From assembly GCF_009728735.1 (NCBI RefSeq), contig NZ_CP024636.1, positions 3,200,155 through 3,264,154 on the forward strand: DNA of 64,000 nucleotides, written 5' to 3'. The notes beneath the pieces are model-generated. The model saw only the letters and a list, made by a program, of their open reading frames with translations. It ran no database searches and was not told the origin of the DNA. Position numbers and translations under genes: made by a program. Below are positions 30,520-40,485 of this stretch, piece after piece. Every line of letters begins with the position of its first letter. Positions within the stretch are counted from its first letter, which is position 1. The DNA is from Pantoea phytobeneficialis (GTDB lineage Bacteria > Pseudomonadota > Gammaproteobacteria > Enterobacterales > Enterobacteriaceae).

Positions 30520-31245
30520 TTACATCTGACGATGCGTATGCACCATATAATTCACATCCACCCCGCGTCCCAGGCGGAACTGGTTGGTCAGCGGGTTGTA
30601 ATGCAGACCAATCATCCCCTGTTCACGCAGCGGGGTTTCATCCACCCAGTTCAGCAACTCGGCCGGACGGATAAATTTCTTCACGTCATGGGTGCCGCGC
30701 GGCACCATGCGCATCACATATTCGGCACCGAACACCGCCAGCAGCCAGGCTTTGGGGTTGCGGTTAATGGTGGAGAAGAATACTTCGCCGCCTGGTTTCA
30801 CCAGTTGCGCGCAGGCCAGTACCACCGAACGCGGATCGGGCACATGCTCCAGCATCTCCATACAGGTGACGACATCATATGCACCGGCGTGACTGGCGGC
30901 GTGATCTTCCACCGTTTGCTGGACGTAATTGACGCTGACACCGCTTTCCAGCGCATGCAGACGCGCCACTTCCAGCGGTTCAGCCCCCATATCTAACCCG
31001 GTGACATCGGCACCTTCACGCGCCATGCTTTCTGCCAGAATGCCGCCACCGCAGCCGACATCCAGCACCTTTTTGCCAAACAGGCCGTTGCTGTGCTGGG
31101 CAATCCAGCCAAGACGCAGGGGATTAATCCGGTGTAACGGCTTGAATTCACCCTCTAAATCCCACCAGCGCGATGCGACTGCCTCAAACTTGGCAATTTC
31201 GTTGTGATCGACGTTCTGGCGGCTTTCCTGCGGTTGTTCATTCAT
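30520..31245 (-). CDS. ubiG: Ubiquinone biosynthesis O-methyltransferase UbiG
   Basis: A 241-residue SAM-dependent methyltransferase performing both O-methylation steps of ubiquinone synthesis. Motif I is [17 protein letters not shown] (about residues 59-75), motif post-I VTGLDMG, and motif [34 protein letters not shown] is a UbiG signature. Length agrees with E. coli (240). It is divergent from gyrA, as in E. coli. The lsr locus occupies the position between ubiG and nrdA. Confidence 0.97.
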   Translation of the reverse strand: MNEQPQESRQNVDHNEIAKFEAVASRWWDLEGEFKPLHRINPLRLGWIAQHSNGLFGKKVLDVGCGGGILAESMAREGADVTGLDMGAEPLEVARLHALESGVSVNYVQQTVEDHAASHAGAYDVVTCMEMLEHVPDPRSVVLACAQLVKPGGEVFFSTINRNPKAWLLAVFGAEYVMRMVPRGTHDVKKFIRPAELLNWVDETPLREQGMIGLHYNPLTNQFRLGRGVDVNYMVHTHRQM

Positions 31246-31348
31246 TGAATCATGACTCCAGACAAAATGTGGCTTCAGTATAAACGCTTAAGCGCGGCCT
31301 GCGCACCTCTCAGAACGAAGGAAAAGCCGCATTAAACCGCGCTTAACA

Positions 31349-31377
31349 TTCACCCCATGTAAGCAATGTGATATACT
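31349..31377 (+). promoter_or_regulatory. Probable sigma-70 promoter of gyrA
   Basis: TTCACC (31349-31354) and TATACT (31372-31377) are separated by 17 bases and lie 45 bases upstream of the gyrA start, with an extended TGTGA just before the -10. Confidence 0.6.
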
Positions 31378-31422
31378 TTCGCACCTTTGAATTCCGGGAT
31401 TATGTAGAGGGATAGCGGCTCC

Positions 31423-34062
31423 ATGAGCGACCTTGCGAGAGAAATTACACCGGTCAATATCGAAGAAGAGTTGAAAAACTCGTATCTCGATTACGCCATG
31501 TCGGTCATCGTTGGCCGAGCCTTACCCGATGTCCGTGACGGCCTGAAGCCGGTGCACCGCCGTGTGCTTTTTGCCATGAGCGAACTGGGTAACGACTGGA
31601 ACAAAGCCTATAAAAAATCCGCCCGTGTGGTCGGTGACGTTATCGGTAAATATCACCCCCACGGTGATTCCGCCGTCTACGACACCATTGTCCGTATGGC
31701 GCAGCCGTTCTCCATGCGTTACATGCTGGTTGACGGTCAGGGTAACTTCGGTTCCATCGACGGCGACTCCGCCGCAGCTATGCGTTACACCGAAGTGCGT
31801 ATGGCGAAGATTTCCCATGAGCTGCTGGCTGACCTGGAGAAAGAAACGGTCGACTTCGTGCCGAACTACGACGGCACCGAGCAGATCCCTGAAGTCTTGC
31901 CGACCAAAATTCCTAACCTGCTGGTGAACGGTTCGTCCGGTATCGCCGTAGGTATGGCGACCAACATTCCGCCGCACAACTTGACGGAAGTGATTAACGG
32001 CTGCCTCGCCTTTATCGACGATGAAAACATCAGCGTTGAAGGGCTGATGGAGTACATTCCGGGACCCGATTTCCCGACCGCCGCCATTATCAATGGTCGC
32101 CGTGGTATCGAAGAGGCTTACCGTACCGGTCGCGGCAAAATCTACATCCGCGCCCGTGGCGAAGTGGAAACCGATGCCAAAACCGGCCGCGAAACCATCA
32201 TCATTCACGAAATTCCCTATCAGGTGAACAAAGCGCGCCTGATCGAGAAGATTGCCGAGCTGGTGAAAGAGAAGCGTGTTGAAGGCATCAGCGCGCTGCG
32301 TGATGAGTCTGACAAAGACGGCATGCGTATCGTCATCGAAATCAAACGCGATGCTGTGGGTGAAGTGGTTCTGAATAACCTCTACTCGCTGACGCAGTTG
32401 CAGGTTTCGTTCGGCATCAACATGGTGGCGCTGCATCAGGGCCAGCCGAAAATCATGACGCTGAAAGGGATTCTGGAATCCTTTGTCCGCCATCGTCGTG
32501 AAGTGGTGACGCGTCGTACCATTTTCGAACTGCGTAAAGCGCGTGACCGTGCCCATATCCTTGAAGGTCTGGCGATTGCGCTGGCCAACATCGATCCGAT
32601 TATCGAGCTGATCCGTCGCGCGCCGACCCCGGCAGAAGCGAAAGCCGGATTGATCGCTCAGGCGTGGGATCTCGGCAACGTGGCTGCCATGCTGGAGCGT
32701 GCTGGTGATGACGCGGCGCGTCCGGAGTGGCTGGAAGCAGAATTCGGTATCCGTGACGGTCAGTATTACCTGACGGAACAACAGGCTCAGGCGATTCTGG
32801 ATCTGCGTTTGCAGAAACTGACCGGCCTGGAGCACGAGAAGCTGCTTGATGAATATAAAGAGCTGCTCGACCAAATCGCGGAATTGATCCACATCCTGCA
32901 AAGCGCTGAGCGCCTGATGGAAGTGATCCGCGAAGAACTGGTGGCGATGCGCGATCAGTTCGGTGACGAACGTCGTACCGAAATCACCGCCAACAGCGCC
33001 GATATCAACATCGAAGACCTGATCAATCAGGAAGATGTGGTAGTGACGCTGTCGCATCAGGGTTATGTCAAATACCAGCCGCTGTCGGACTATGAAGCCC
33101 AGCGTCGTGGCGGTAAAGGCAAATCCGCAGCCCGTATTAAAGAAGAAGACTTTATCGACCGTCTGCTGGTGGCTAACACCCACGACACCATTCTGTGCTT
33201 CTCCAGCCGTGGCCGTCTCTACTGGATGAAGGTCTATCAGTTGCCGGAAGCCAGCCGTGGTGCGCGTGGACGTCCAATCGTCAACCTGCTGCCGCTGGAA
33301 GCCAACGAGCGTATCACCGCCATTCTGCCGGTGCGTGAATACACCGAAGGCTTCAACATCTTTATGGCGACCGCTGACGGTACCGTGAAGAAAACGGCGT
33401 TGCAGGAGTTCAGCCGTCCACGTAGTGCCGGCATCATTGCCATCAACCTGCGTGAAGACGATGAGTTGATCGGTGTGGCGCTGACGAACGGTAGCGACGA
33501 AACCATGCTGTTCTCAGCCGCCGGTAAAGTGGTGCGCTTCGCCGAGTCGGCAGTGCGCGCAATGGGACGTTCTGCTTCGGGCGTTCGTGGTATCAAGCTG
33601 GCCGAAGGCGACAAAGTGGTGTCGCTGATTGTGCCGCGTGAAGAGGGTGCCATCCTTACTGTGACGCAGAACGGTTACGGTAAACGTACCGCCAACAGCG
33701 AATACCCGACCAAATCCCGTGCCACGCAGGGTGTGATCTCGATTAAGGTCACCGAACGCAACGGACCGGTGGTCGGTGCGGTGCAGGTGGACGACAGCGA
33801 TCAGATCATGATGATCACCGATGCCGGTACCCTGGTGCGTACCCGCGTATCGGAAGTCAGCGTGGTGGGTCGTAACACCCAGGGTGTGATTCTGATTCGT
33901 ACCGCAGAAGATGAAAACGTGGTGGGTCTGCAACGCGTTGCTGAACCGGTGGAAGAAGAAGAACTGGATTCCATCGACGGCAGTGTGGCGGAAGGCGATG
34001 ACGATATCACGCCGGAAGTCGATAATGACGATGACGCGCCAGATGCGGATGAAGAAGAGTAA
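31423..34062 (+). CDS. gyrA: DNA gyrase subunit A
   Basis: An 879-residue type II topoisomerase subunit. The catalytic tyrosine is Tyr122 ([11 protein letters not shown]). The quinolone-resistance region [13 protein letters not shown] has Ser83 and Asp87, the wild-type fluoroquinolone-susceptible residues. The beta-pinwheel C-terminal domain contains the GyrA box QRRGGKG needed for DNA wrapping. The tail is strongly acidic ([10 protein letters not shown] to [10 protein letters not shown]), slightly longer than in E. coli (875). A terminator follows 20 bases after the stop. Confidence 0.98.
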   Translation: MSDLAREITPVNIEEELKNSYLDYAMSVIVGRALPDVRDGLKPVHRRVLFAMSELGNDWNKAYKKSARVVGDVIGKYHPHGDSAVYDTIVRMAQPFSMRYMLVDGQGNFGSIDGDSAAAMRYTEVRMAKISHELLADLEKETVDFVPNYDGTEQIPEVLPTKIPNLLVNGSSGIAVGMATNIPPHNLTEVINGCLAFIDDENISVEGLMEYIPGPDFPTAAIINGRRGIEEAYRTGRGKIYIRARGEVETDAKTGRETIIIHEIPYQVNKARLIEKIAELVKEKRVEGISALRDESDKDGMRIVIEIKRDAVGEVVLNNLYSLTQLQVSFGINMVALHQGQPKIMTLKGILESFVRHRREVVTRRTIFELRKARDRAHILEGLAIALANIDPIIELIRRAPTPAEAKAGLIAQAWDLGNVAAMLERAGDDAARPEWLEAEFGIRDGQYYLTEQQAQAILDLRLQKLTGLEHEKLLDEYKELLDQIAELIHILQSAERLMEVIREELVAMRDQFGDERRTEITANSADINIEDLINQEDVVVTLSHQGYVKYQPLSDYEAQRRGGKGKSAARIKEEDFIDRLLVANTHDTILCFSSRGRLYWMKVYQLPEASRGARGRPIVNLLPLEANERITAILPVREYTEGFNIFMATADGTVKKTALQEFSRPRSAGIIAINLREDDELIGVALTNGSDETMLFSAAGKVVRFAESAVRAMGRSASGVRGIKLAEGDKVVSLIVPREEGAILTVTQNGYGKRTANSEYPTKSRATQGVISIKVTERNGPVVGAVQVDDSDQIMMITDAGTLVRTRVSEVSVVGRNTQGVILIRTAEDENVVGLQRVAEPVEEEELDSIDGSVAEGDDDITPEVDNDDDAPDADEEE

Positions 34063-34081
34063 TTCGTAATCTTGAAAATCA

Positions 34082-34118
34082 ACGGCAGGTCAGGGCAACC
34101 GACCTGCCGTTTCTTTTT
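34082..34118 (+). terminator. Rho-independent terminator of gyrA
   Basis: ACGGCAGGTC (34082-34091) pairs perfectly with GACCTGCCGT (34101-34110), followed by TTCTTTTT. Confidence 0.93.
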
Positions 34119-34211
34119 CAGAGTTTTCGCCACCAAGAGCGCTTTGACTGGCTTTTAAGGGATGATAAAGCTAGTGTTTCGCCATGATTATTACCGTGAG
34201 TTGAGCCTGTT

Positions 34212-37064
34212 TTGAAATATCTCGTCTCGTTTCGCACCACGCTGCGCATTTCGCGCTACCTGTTTCGCGCGCTGGCGCTGTTGCTCTGGTCGCTGGGTGC
34301 GCTGCTGACCACTTTTTACATCATCAATGTGCTGCACGAGAAAGAGAACGCGGTTCGTCAGGAATTCGATATCAACTATGGCCAGGCGGAGTGGTATGTG
34401 CGCCATTCGGCGGATGTGATGCGTGAACTGAAATACATCACGGAAAATCGCCTGACCAGCAGCGCCAGCGGCCTCGATGTACTTAACGGCATCCCGACCA
34501 GTAAAGGTACGTTGCCGCAATTTACCCCGTTATTTTCCGACGGTGATTGCACCTCGATGAGCAGCACCTGGCGCAATTCTCTCGACTCACTCAGTTACTA
34601 CATCAACTACTGGAAAAGTAACTTTGCTTCGGCCTATGAGCTGAACCGGGTGTTCTTTATCGGCGGAGAAAATCAGTGTCTGGCGGATTTCACCATCGGT
34701 AGCAATACGATGGATCGCGAACGCAGCCTGAAGATACTGCGCGAGCGTGTGCTGCACTATCGCAGCAGTAACGAAGACGAACGCCGTAATCCGATGTACT
34801 GGATCACCGAAAGCTCGCAGCCCGGCGTTGGCAGCTTCTACATGGTGATGCCGGTCTATGTCGCCAACAAGCTTCAGGCGTTACTCGGGGTGGAACAAAA
34901 TATCCGGCTCGATGAGTTTATTCAGCCAGGCGGCCTGCCGCTGGTGGCGACCATCACCGATGATAACTACCGCCCGCTGTTGAGCTCGCGTCGCGGGGGA
35001 CCTGGCTACTCGCTCGACGATCTTCCGGATGACAAAACCTGGTTCGGCTATCTCGACGGCTACCGCCAACTGGTGCTGAAGAAACCGCTGCCGCCTTCTG
35101 ACCTCAATGTGGTGTGGTCACTCTCCACCGATGTCCTGGTCGATCAGCTAAAACTGATGCTGATTAATGCGCTGTTGCTGAATATTTTCAGCGCACTGCT
35201 GCTGTTTACCCTCGCCTGGGTGTTTGAACGCCGGATGTTTTTACCGGCGGAAGACAATGCGCATCGGCTGGAGGAGCATGAGCAGTTCAACCGTAAAATT
35301 GTCGCCTCGGCGCCGGTTGGCATCTGTATTTTGCGCACCAGCGACGGCACCAATATCCTGAGTAATGAACTGGCGCATAACTATCTGACATTGCTGACTC
35401 AGGAAGATCGACAGCGTCTGAACGAGATCATCGGCGGGCAGCAGGTGAACTTTGTTGACGTGCTGACCGGCAGTAACACCAACCTGCAAATCAGCTTTGT
35501 CCATTCACGCTACCGCAACGAAAACGTCGCCATTTGCGTGCTGGTGGATGTCTCAGCGCGTGTGCGCATGGAGCAGTCGTTGCAGGAGATGGCGCAGGCG
35601 GCGGAACAGGCCAGTGCATCGAAATCGATGTTCCTTGCCACCGTCAGCCATGAATTACGTACGCCGCTGTACGGCATCATCGGCAACCTTGATCTGTTGC
35701 AAACCAAAGCACTGCCGAAGGGGGTTGATTCGCTGGTCACGGCGATGAACAACTCCTCCAGTCTGCTGCTGAAAATTATCAGCGACATTCTCGACTTCTC
35801 GAAAATTGAGTCGGAACAGCTGAAAATCGAACCGCGTCCGTTCTCACCGCGTGAAGTGATCAACCATATCGTCGGCAACTACCTCTCGCTGGTGGTTCGC
35901 AAGCGGTTGGCGTTGTATGTGTTTATCGAAAACGATGTACCGCTGGCGTTGGAGGGGGATCCGCTACGCCTGCAACAGGTGATCTCCAACCTGTTAAATA
36001 ACGCCATCAAGTTCACGCATACCGGTTGTATCATCCTGCATGCTTACCAGCACGAAGGGTATCTGGCATTCCGCGTGCGTGATACCGGTGTTGGAATTCC
36101 GGCCAAAGAGGTAACACGTTTGTTCGATCCGTTCTTCCAGGTCGGCAGTGGCGTGCAGCGTAACTTCCAGGGGACTGGCCTCGGACTGGCTATCTGCGAA
36201 AAATTGATCAACATGATGGACGGCGATATCGAGGTGGATTCCGAGCCAGGCATGGGCAGTCAGTTTGTGGTGCGTATCCCGATCTACGCCGGGCATCAGC
36301 CACCGCCACCGTTGCTGGAGGGGCTGGAGGAAAAAGCGATCTGGCTCGATTTGCGTAATGATTACCTCGCCAGCTTCCTGCTGCGACTGCTGCAACAACA
36401 GGGGATGCAGGTGGCGCGCTATCAGGGCCGGGCAGGGAGCGATGATGTGATGATCAGCGATCATGATGATGCGCCAGGCCACAGCCTGCGAGCCCGCATT
36501 CGCATCAGCGGGGAACATATTGATATGCCGCAGGAAAGCGAGCCGGGATTATGGCTGCACAGTAGCGCCACGCTGCATGAATTGCCGGTGCTGCTGGGAC
36601 GTATTTATCGCATTGCTATCGACAGCGAAACCTCCGCACCACTGGCGTTGCCGGGGGCTGTGGCGGAACAGGCCAGTTATGAAGACATCATGGTGCTGAT
36701 TGTCGATGACCATCCTATCAACCGTATGTTGTTGTCAGAACAGCTGGGTACGCTGGGCTATCAGGTGAAAACCGCGCAGGATGGCGTTGATGCATTGAAT
36801 GTACTGAGCCGTAACCATATCGATATCGTGTTAAGCGATGTGAATATGCCGAATATGGATGGTTATCGTCTGACGCAACGTCTACGTCAGTTGGGACATG
36901 CGTTCCCGGTGATTGGCGTCACGGCGAATGCGTTGGCAGAAGAGAAACAGCGTTGTATGGAGGCAGGGATGGATAATTGTCTGTCCAAACCGGTGACGCT
37001 GGATGTGTTGAAAACCACGCTGGCGATCTACGCAGAGCGGGTGCGGAAGACGCGGGAAGGCTGA
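34212..37064 (+). CDS. rcsC: Rcs phosphorelay hybrid sensor kinase RcsC
   Basis: 950 residues from a TTG start (KYLVSFRTTLRISRYLF follows), matching the E. coli start by sequence. Two membrane helices (about 20-45 and 312-335) flank a periplasmic domain. The dimerisation/phosphoacceptor motif ATVSHELRTPLYG places His480; the ATPase domain has N-box NLLNNAIKFTHTG, DTGVGIPAKE and GTGLGLAICEKL. After the RcsC-ABL region a receiver follows with Asp876 in LSDVNMPNMDGY. It phosphorylates RcsD in response to envelope stress. It converges on rcsB. Confidence 0.97.
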   Translation: MKYLVSFRTTLRISRYLFRALALLLWSLGALLTTFYIINVLHEKENAVRQEFDINYGQAEWYVRHSADVMRELKYITENRLTSSASGLDVLNGIPTSKGTLPQFTPLFSDGDCTSMSSTWRNSLDSLSYYINYWKSNFASAYELNRVFFIGGENQCLADFTIGSNTMDRERSLKILRERVLHYRSSNEDERRNPMYWITESSQPGVGSFYMVMPVYVANKLQALLGVEQNIRLDEFIQPGGLPLVATITDDNYRPLLSSRRGGPGYSLDDLPDDKTWFGYLDGYRQLVLKKPLPPSDLNVVWSLSTDVLVDQLKLMLINALLLNIFSALLLFTLAWVFERRMFLPAEDNAHRLEEHEQFNRKIVASAPVGICILRTSDGTNILSNELAHNYLTLLTQEDRQRLNEIIGGQQVNFVDVLTGSNTNLQISFVHSRYRNENVAICVLVDVSARVRMEQSLQEMAQAAEQASASKSMFLATVSHELRTPLYGIIGNLDLLQTKALPKGVDSLVTAMNNSSSLLLKIISDILDFSKIESEQLKIEPRPFSPREVINHIVGNYLSLVVRKRLALYVFIENDVPLALEGDPLRLQQVISNLLNNAIKFTHTGCIILHAYQHEGYLAFRVRDTGVGIPAKEVTRLFDPFFQVGSGVQRNFQGTGLGLAICEKLINMMDGDIEVDSEPGMGSQFVVRIPIYAGHQPPPPLLEGLEEKAIWLDLRNDYLASFLLRLLQQQGMQVARYQGRAGSDDVMISDHDDAPGHSLRARIRISGEHIDMPQESEPGLWLHSSATLHELPVLLGRIYRIAIDSETSAPLALPGAVAEQASYEDIMVLIVDDHPINRMLLSEQLGTLGYQVKTAQDGVDALNVLSRNHIDIVLSDVNMPNMDGYRLTQRLRQLGHAFPVIGVTANALAEEKQRCMEAGMDNCLSKPVTLDVLKTTLAIYAERVRKTREG

Positions 37065-37086
37065 CCTTCATTCCCGATGCATAACG

Positions 37087-37108
37087 GCGCGATAAATCGC
37101 GCCGCTAC
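37087..37108 (-). repeat. REP-like element, copy 9
   Basis: A single full reversed copy of the recurring element lies between the convergent rcsC and rcsB genes, 23 bases after rcsC. Confidence 0.8.
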
Positions 37109-37130
37109 TGGATAGTCTTATCAAGAACAC

Positions 37131-37148
37131 GCGGTGCGTTAGCACCGC
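37131..37148. terminator. Hairpin between rcsC and rcsB
   Basis: GCGGTGC and GCACCGC form a perfect 7-bp stem with a GTTA loop, 10 bases beyond the rcsB stop. There is no T-run on either side, so terminator activity is uncertain; it may serve both converging transcripts. Confidence 0.45.
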
Positions 37149-37158
37149 CTGCCAGGGA

Positions 37159-37809
37159 TTACTCTTTATCGACCTGCGTGGCGCTGACCGAAGAGAGATA
37201 ATTCAGCAGCGCGATATCGTTATCCACGCCCAGTTTCATCATCGCCGACTTCTTCTGGCTACTGATGGTTTTGATGCTGCGGTTCAGTTTCTTGGCAATC
37301 TCGGTGACCAGGAAGCCTTCAGCAAACAGACGCAAAACTTCGCTCTCTTTAGGTGACAGGCGCTTGTCGCCGTAACCACCCGCGCTGATTTTTTCCAGCA
37401 GCTTGGCGACGCTTTCCGGCGTGTACTTCTTGCCTTTTTGCAACGCGGCCAGTGCTTTGGGCAGGTCAGTTGGTGCACCCTGTTTCAGCACAATCCCTTC
37501 GATATCGAGATCCAGCACGGCACTCAGGATCGCCGGGTTATTGTTCATGGTCAGAACGATAATCGAGAGATCCGGATAGTGACGTTTGATGTATTTAATC
37601 AGGGTGATACCGTCGCCGTACTTCTCGCCAGGCATGGAGAGGTCAGTGATCAGGACATTGGCATCCAGTTTGGACAGGCTGTTAATCAGTGCTGTTGAGT
37701 CTTCAAACTCACCTACAACGTTGACCCATTCAATCTGTTCCAGAGATTTACGGATACCAAACAGAACAATTGGATGGTCATCGGCAATAATTACATTCAA
37801 GTTATTCAT
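37159..37809 (-). CDS. rcsB: Rcs response regulator RcsB
   Basis: 216 residues, the same as E. coli, from ATG 37809; an in-frame upstream ATG would overlap rcsD and is rejected. The receiver has acidic pair ADDHP and phospho-acceptor Asp56 (LITDLSMPG). The LuxR/FixJ-type helix-turn-helix is LSPKESEVLRLFAEGFLVTEIAKKLNRSIKTISSQK (about residues 150-185). RcsB controls capsule, motility and envelope genes. It starts one base after the rcsD stop. A longer C-terminus reads SSVSATQVDKE. Confidence 0.98.
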   Translation of the reverse strand: MNNLNVIIADDHPIVLFGIRKSLEQIEWVNVVGEFEDSTALINSLSKLDANVLITDLSMPGEKYGDGITLIKYIKRHYPDLSIIVLTMNNNPAILSAVLDLDIEGIVLKQGAPTDLPKALAALQKGKKYTPESVAKLLEKISAGGYGDKRLSPKESEVLRLFAEGFLVTEIAKKLNRSIKTISSQKKSAMMKLGVDNDIALLNYLSSVSATQVDKE

Positions 37810-37810
37810 C

Positions 37811-40465
37811 TTATGGGTTACCTTGCTGCAGCAGTTGATTGACGTAAGTGTCAATGTCACTGGTGGTATTTTTAATGGTTGAATCGTCACATACTTTAAT
37901 GTGCTGTTCTAACTCTTCACAAAGCTGTTTACCTGGAACCAGATTTAGCATGGCAAACACGCCTTTCAGGCGATGCGCTGTCTGAGCAAGCGAGGGGTAA
38001 TCCTTCTCCGCCGCCTCAGTATACAGTCTCTTGACATCAGGCGGTACTGTCTCGGTAAACAGCTGAAAATAGCCTCCGCTTAGTAGCGGTGTGGCAGTCT
38101 CATCTTCGTTATTCTCCTCCATCAAATCATGGGCCAGTTGCTTCTCGATCAGCGCCAGTAGTGCATCCAACAGCGCATTGCTGAGATTAAAATTGACACG
38201 GAACTGCTGATCATTGAGTGCGTGGTGACCCATTTCGTCACCGGCCAGTAACAACGCCCAACCACTCAGTCGGGCCGGATCGTCAGTGACCAGCACATCA
38301 TGTTCCTGCCCTGACAAGCGTTCGTCAGAGGTCAGGCATTTCGCCCCCCAGTTCTCCAGGTGGCGGCAAACAATTTTGTGCACATCTTCCATCGCGATAT
38401 CCACCAGCACGCTGACGCCTTCCAGCAGTTTCTCTTCCTGCTCGGTTTGCTGCTCCAGCGCCAGCGGCAGTTGAATATTGTAACGCGTACCAATATCCGG
38501 TTTCGCCACAATCTCCAGGGTGCCGCCCATCTGCTTGCACAGCTGTTTACACAGGAAGAAGGCCATCCCCGATGCCTGACCAAAGCGGTCCTGGGTGGTA
38601 TCGCCAAGGAACGGGAAATCGACATTGGACAACTCATCGACGGTCAGTCCCGAGCCGGTGTCCACCAGTTGCAGCAGGATACGGTCTGCTTTGCCTTCGT
38701 TGGCTTTGATCTCCAGCGAGATCTTGCCCCATTGCGTGGTGGTCAATGAGTAATGCATCAGGGTGGTCAGCACTTTTCGCAGTGCCCGACGATCGCCGAA
38801 GCGCATTTCATCATTGGCGAGGTGATTATTCACGACCAACGCCAGTCCTTTACGGCGCAGCAGCGGCAGACTCTCCAGCGCGATCTCATCTAACAATTCT
38901 TGCAGGTTAAAACGGCTGGCATCCGGTGACCAGTCATGTGCCTCCAGACGATTAAGCAGCACGATGTCATCAACCAGACGTGCCAGACCCTGACTTTCGT
39001 CGAGCAGGTCAAGCACGCTTTCATCATCGTCACGCTGGCTGAGTTGCACCAGTTGCATCACCATACTTTCCAGTGGGCGATGTAGCGCATGGCCGAGGTT
39101 ATGCATCAACTGCTGGCGCATCTGGTGGTTACGATCCAGTACCTGCTGGGCTTTTTGCAGCTTTTTGTTCACCAGCAGTTCGCGATCCTGATCGCGCATC
39201 ATAAACAGTTGGGTATGTGGCGACAGTACGCTACGGGCATGGCGGATCTCATACACTTCGTTATTGATCGTGGCCTGTAACACACCCTGATGCTGATCTG
39301 ACATATTGATGATTTTTTGCAGATTCAGATGCGGCAGCAGATGTTCGGCGATTTTGTTGCTGAGGAGAGTGCGGTTAGTCGCGAAGTCATACACCAGCAG
39401 TCCGACCGGCAGACTGGCGACAATCTCCTCATTCAACATGCGCAGCGAGTCCAGCTCAGCGCTTTGGTTCTCATTCGGGCGCAGTGACTGCTGGCGCAGC
39501 AGGGTGATCCCCGCAATCGACAGCAGGAACAGCACCAAATTGATCAGCAGCGGCCACAGCAGATTACGCAGGGTATCCAGCGCCAGACTGGTGAGCGGCA
39601 CACGATAAACCAGCTGCAATGAGGTGCTGGGCAGCGAAGCGGCAATCTCCAGATTCGGGTTTACCAACGAAACATGCGTACTTTCGCTGGATTCGTCATC
39701 GGTGCTGCTGGTCTGAGTCGCGTCCTGACGCAACTGGAAATTCTCCAGCGGCATGCTGCGTGGAATAAGATCATTCACCGGTAAATCAAAAGCCACGACC
39801 GTCGCTAAATGGCCCGGCTGATTAAAGGTGGTGCGCAGAGTGAAGTAATGATCGTTCTGCCAGGCGAAATGCCGCAGGGGCGAAAAGCTTTCGCGCTCAT
39901 CCAGCGCATTGGCCTGTTGCAGCATCTCAGCACGGCGACTGTCCACCAGGGAATTGATGGCGCTTTCTTTATACCGTGTCGCCATGTCTTTCAGCGGCAG
40001 GGTAGAGATCATGATCAGACTATTATCCTGACCATTGAGGAAATACATCGACCAGGTTGGATTCTCTGCGCCCCACAGGGTGTCGAGGTAGTTGGACATG
40101 CGCATGGTCATGTCCAGCGTGCTGCTGTCGTGAGAACCAAAAATCAGCGCTTCGGTTTTACGGCGCGTTTTTTCCAGATAATAGACATCCGGGCGCAGAC
40201 GGGTTTCCTGCAAACTGCTGTTCGGCGCAGAGCCAGCCGCACTGGTCGCAAGGTTTTCATAGATCTGCCAGGTGGCGAAGCGATAGGCATCGATGCGTTT
40301 CTGCATGGCGCGGGCCAGATCGGTCATGGCGTAGCGTTTTTCTGTCACCCAGGCGTTGACGCTGTTGTGGACCATTGCGCCCAGCGCCAGAAAAAGCACC
40401 AGGTTGAACACCACAAAAAAGCGGGTCACATTGCCGGATGTCAGAGGGAATTTGTAAGGCAGCAT
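37811..40465 (-). CDS. rcsD: Phosphotransfer intermediate RcsD
   Basis: An 884-residue inner-membrane protein that passes phosphate from RcsC to RcsB. Two membrane helices (about 18-35 and 300-325) flank a periplasmic loop. A kinase-like domain with no usable phosphoacceptor His follows (MRQQLMHNLGHALHRPLE region), then the C-terminal HPt domain with TAHRLKGVFAML, His near residue 831. E. coli RcsD has 890 residues. It begins only 20 bases after the MFS gene upstream, so either it shares that transcript or its promoter is inside that gene. Confidence 0.95.
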   Translation of the reverse strand: MLPYKFPLTSGNVTRFFVVFNLVLFLALGAMVHNSVNAWVTEKRYAMTDLARAMQKRIDAYRFATWQIYENLATSAAGSAPNSSLQETRLRPDVYYLEKTRRKTEALIFGSHDSSTLDMTMRMSNYLDTLWGAENPTWSMYFLNGQDNSLIMISTLPLKDMATRYKESAINSLVDSRRAEMLQQANALDERESFSPLRHFAWQNDHYFTLRTTFNQPGHLATVVAFDLPVNDLIPRSMPLENFQLRQDATQTSSTDDESSESTHVSLVNPNLEIAASLPSTSLQLVYRVPLTSLALDTLRNLLWPLLINLVLFLLSIAGITLLRQQSLRPNENQSAELDSLRMLNEEIVASLPVGLLVYDFATNRTLLSNKIAEHLLPHLNLQKIINMSDQHQGVLQATINNEVYEIRHARSVLSPHTQLFMMRDQDRELLVNKKLQKAQQVLDRNHQMRQQLMHNLGHALHRPLESMVMQLVQLSQRDDDESVLDLLDESQGLARLVDDIVLLNRLEAHDWSPDASRFNLQELLDEIALESLPLLRRKGLALVVNNHLANDEMRFGDRRALRKVLTTLMHYSLTTTQWGKISLEIKANEGKADRILLQLVDTGSGLTVDELSNVDFPFLGDTTQDRFGQASGMAFFLCKQLCKQMGGTLEIVAKPDIGTRYNIQLPLALEQQTEQEEKLLEGVSVLVDIAMEDVHKIVCRHLENWGAKCLTSDERLSGQEHDVLVTDDPARLSGWALLLAGDEMGHHALNDQQFRVNFNLSNALLDALLALIEKQLAHDLMEENNEDETATPLLSGGYFQLFTETVPPDVKRLYTEAAEKDYPSLAQTAHRLKGVFAMLNLVPGKQLCEELEQHIKVCDDSTIKNTTSDIDTYVNQLLQQGNP

Positions 40466-40485
40466 AGCGTCTCAGGCACCTGAAA

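Noticed and set aside
31522..33183. A 553-codon open frame antisense to gyrA
   Set aside because: It lies wholly opposite a highly conserved gene and has no recognisable domains; such mirror frames arise from the codon bias of the sense gene.
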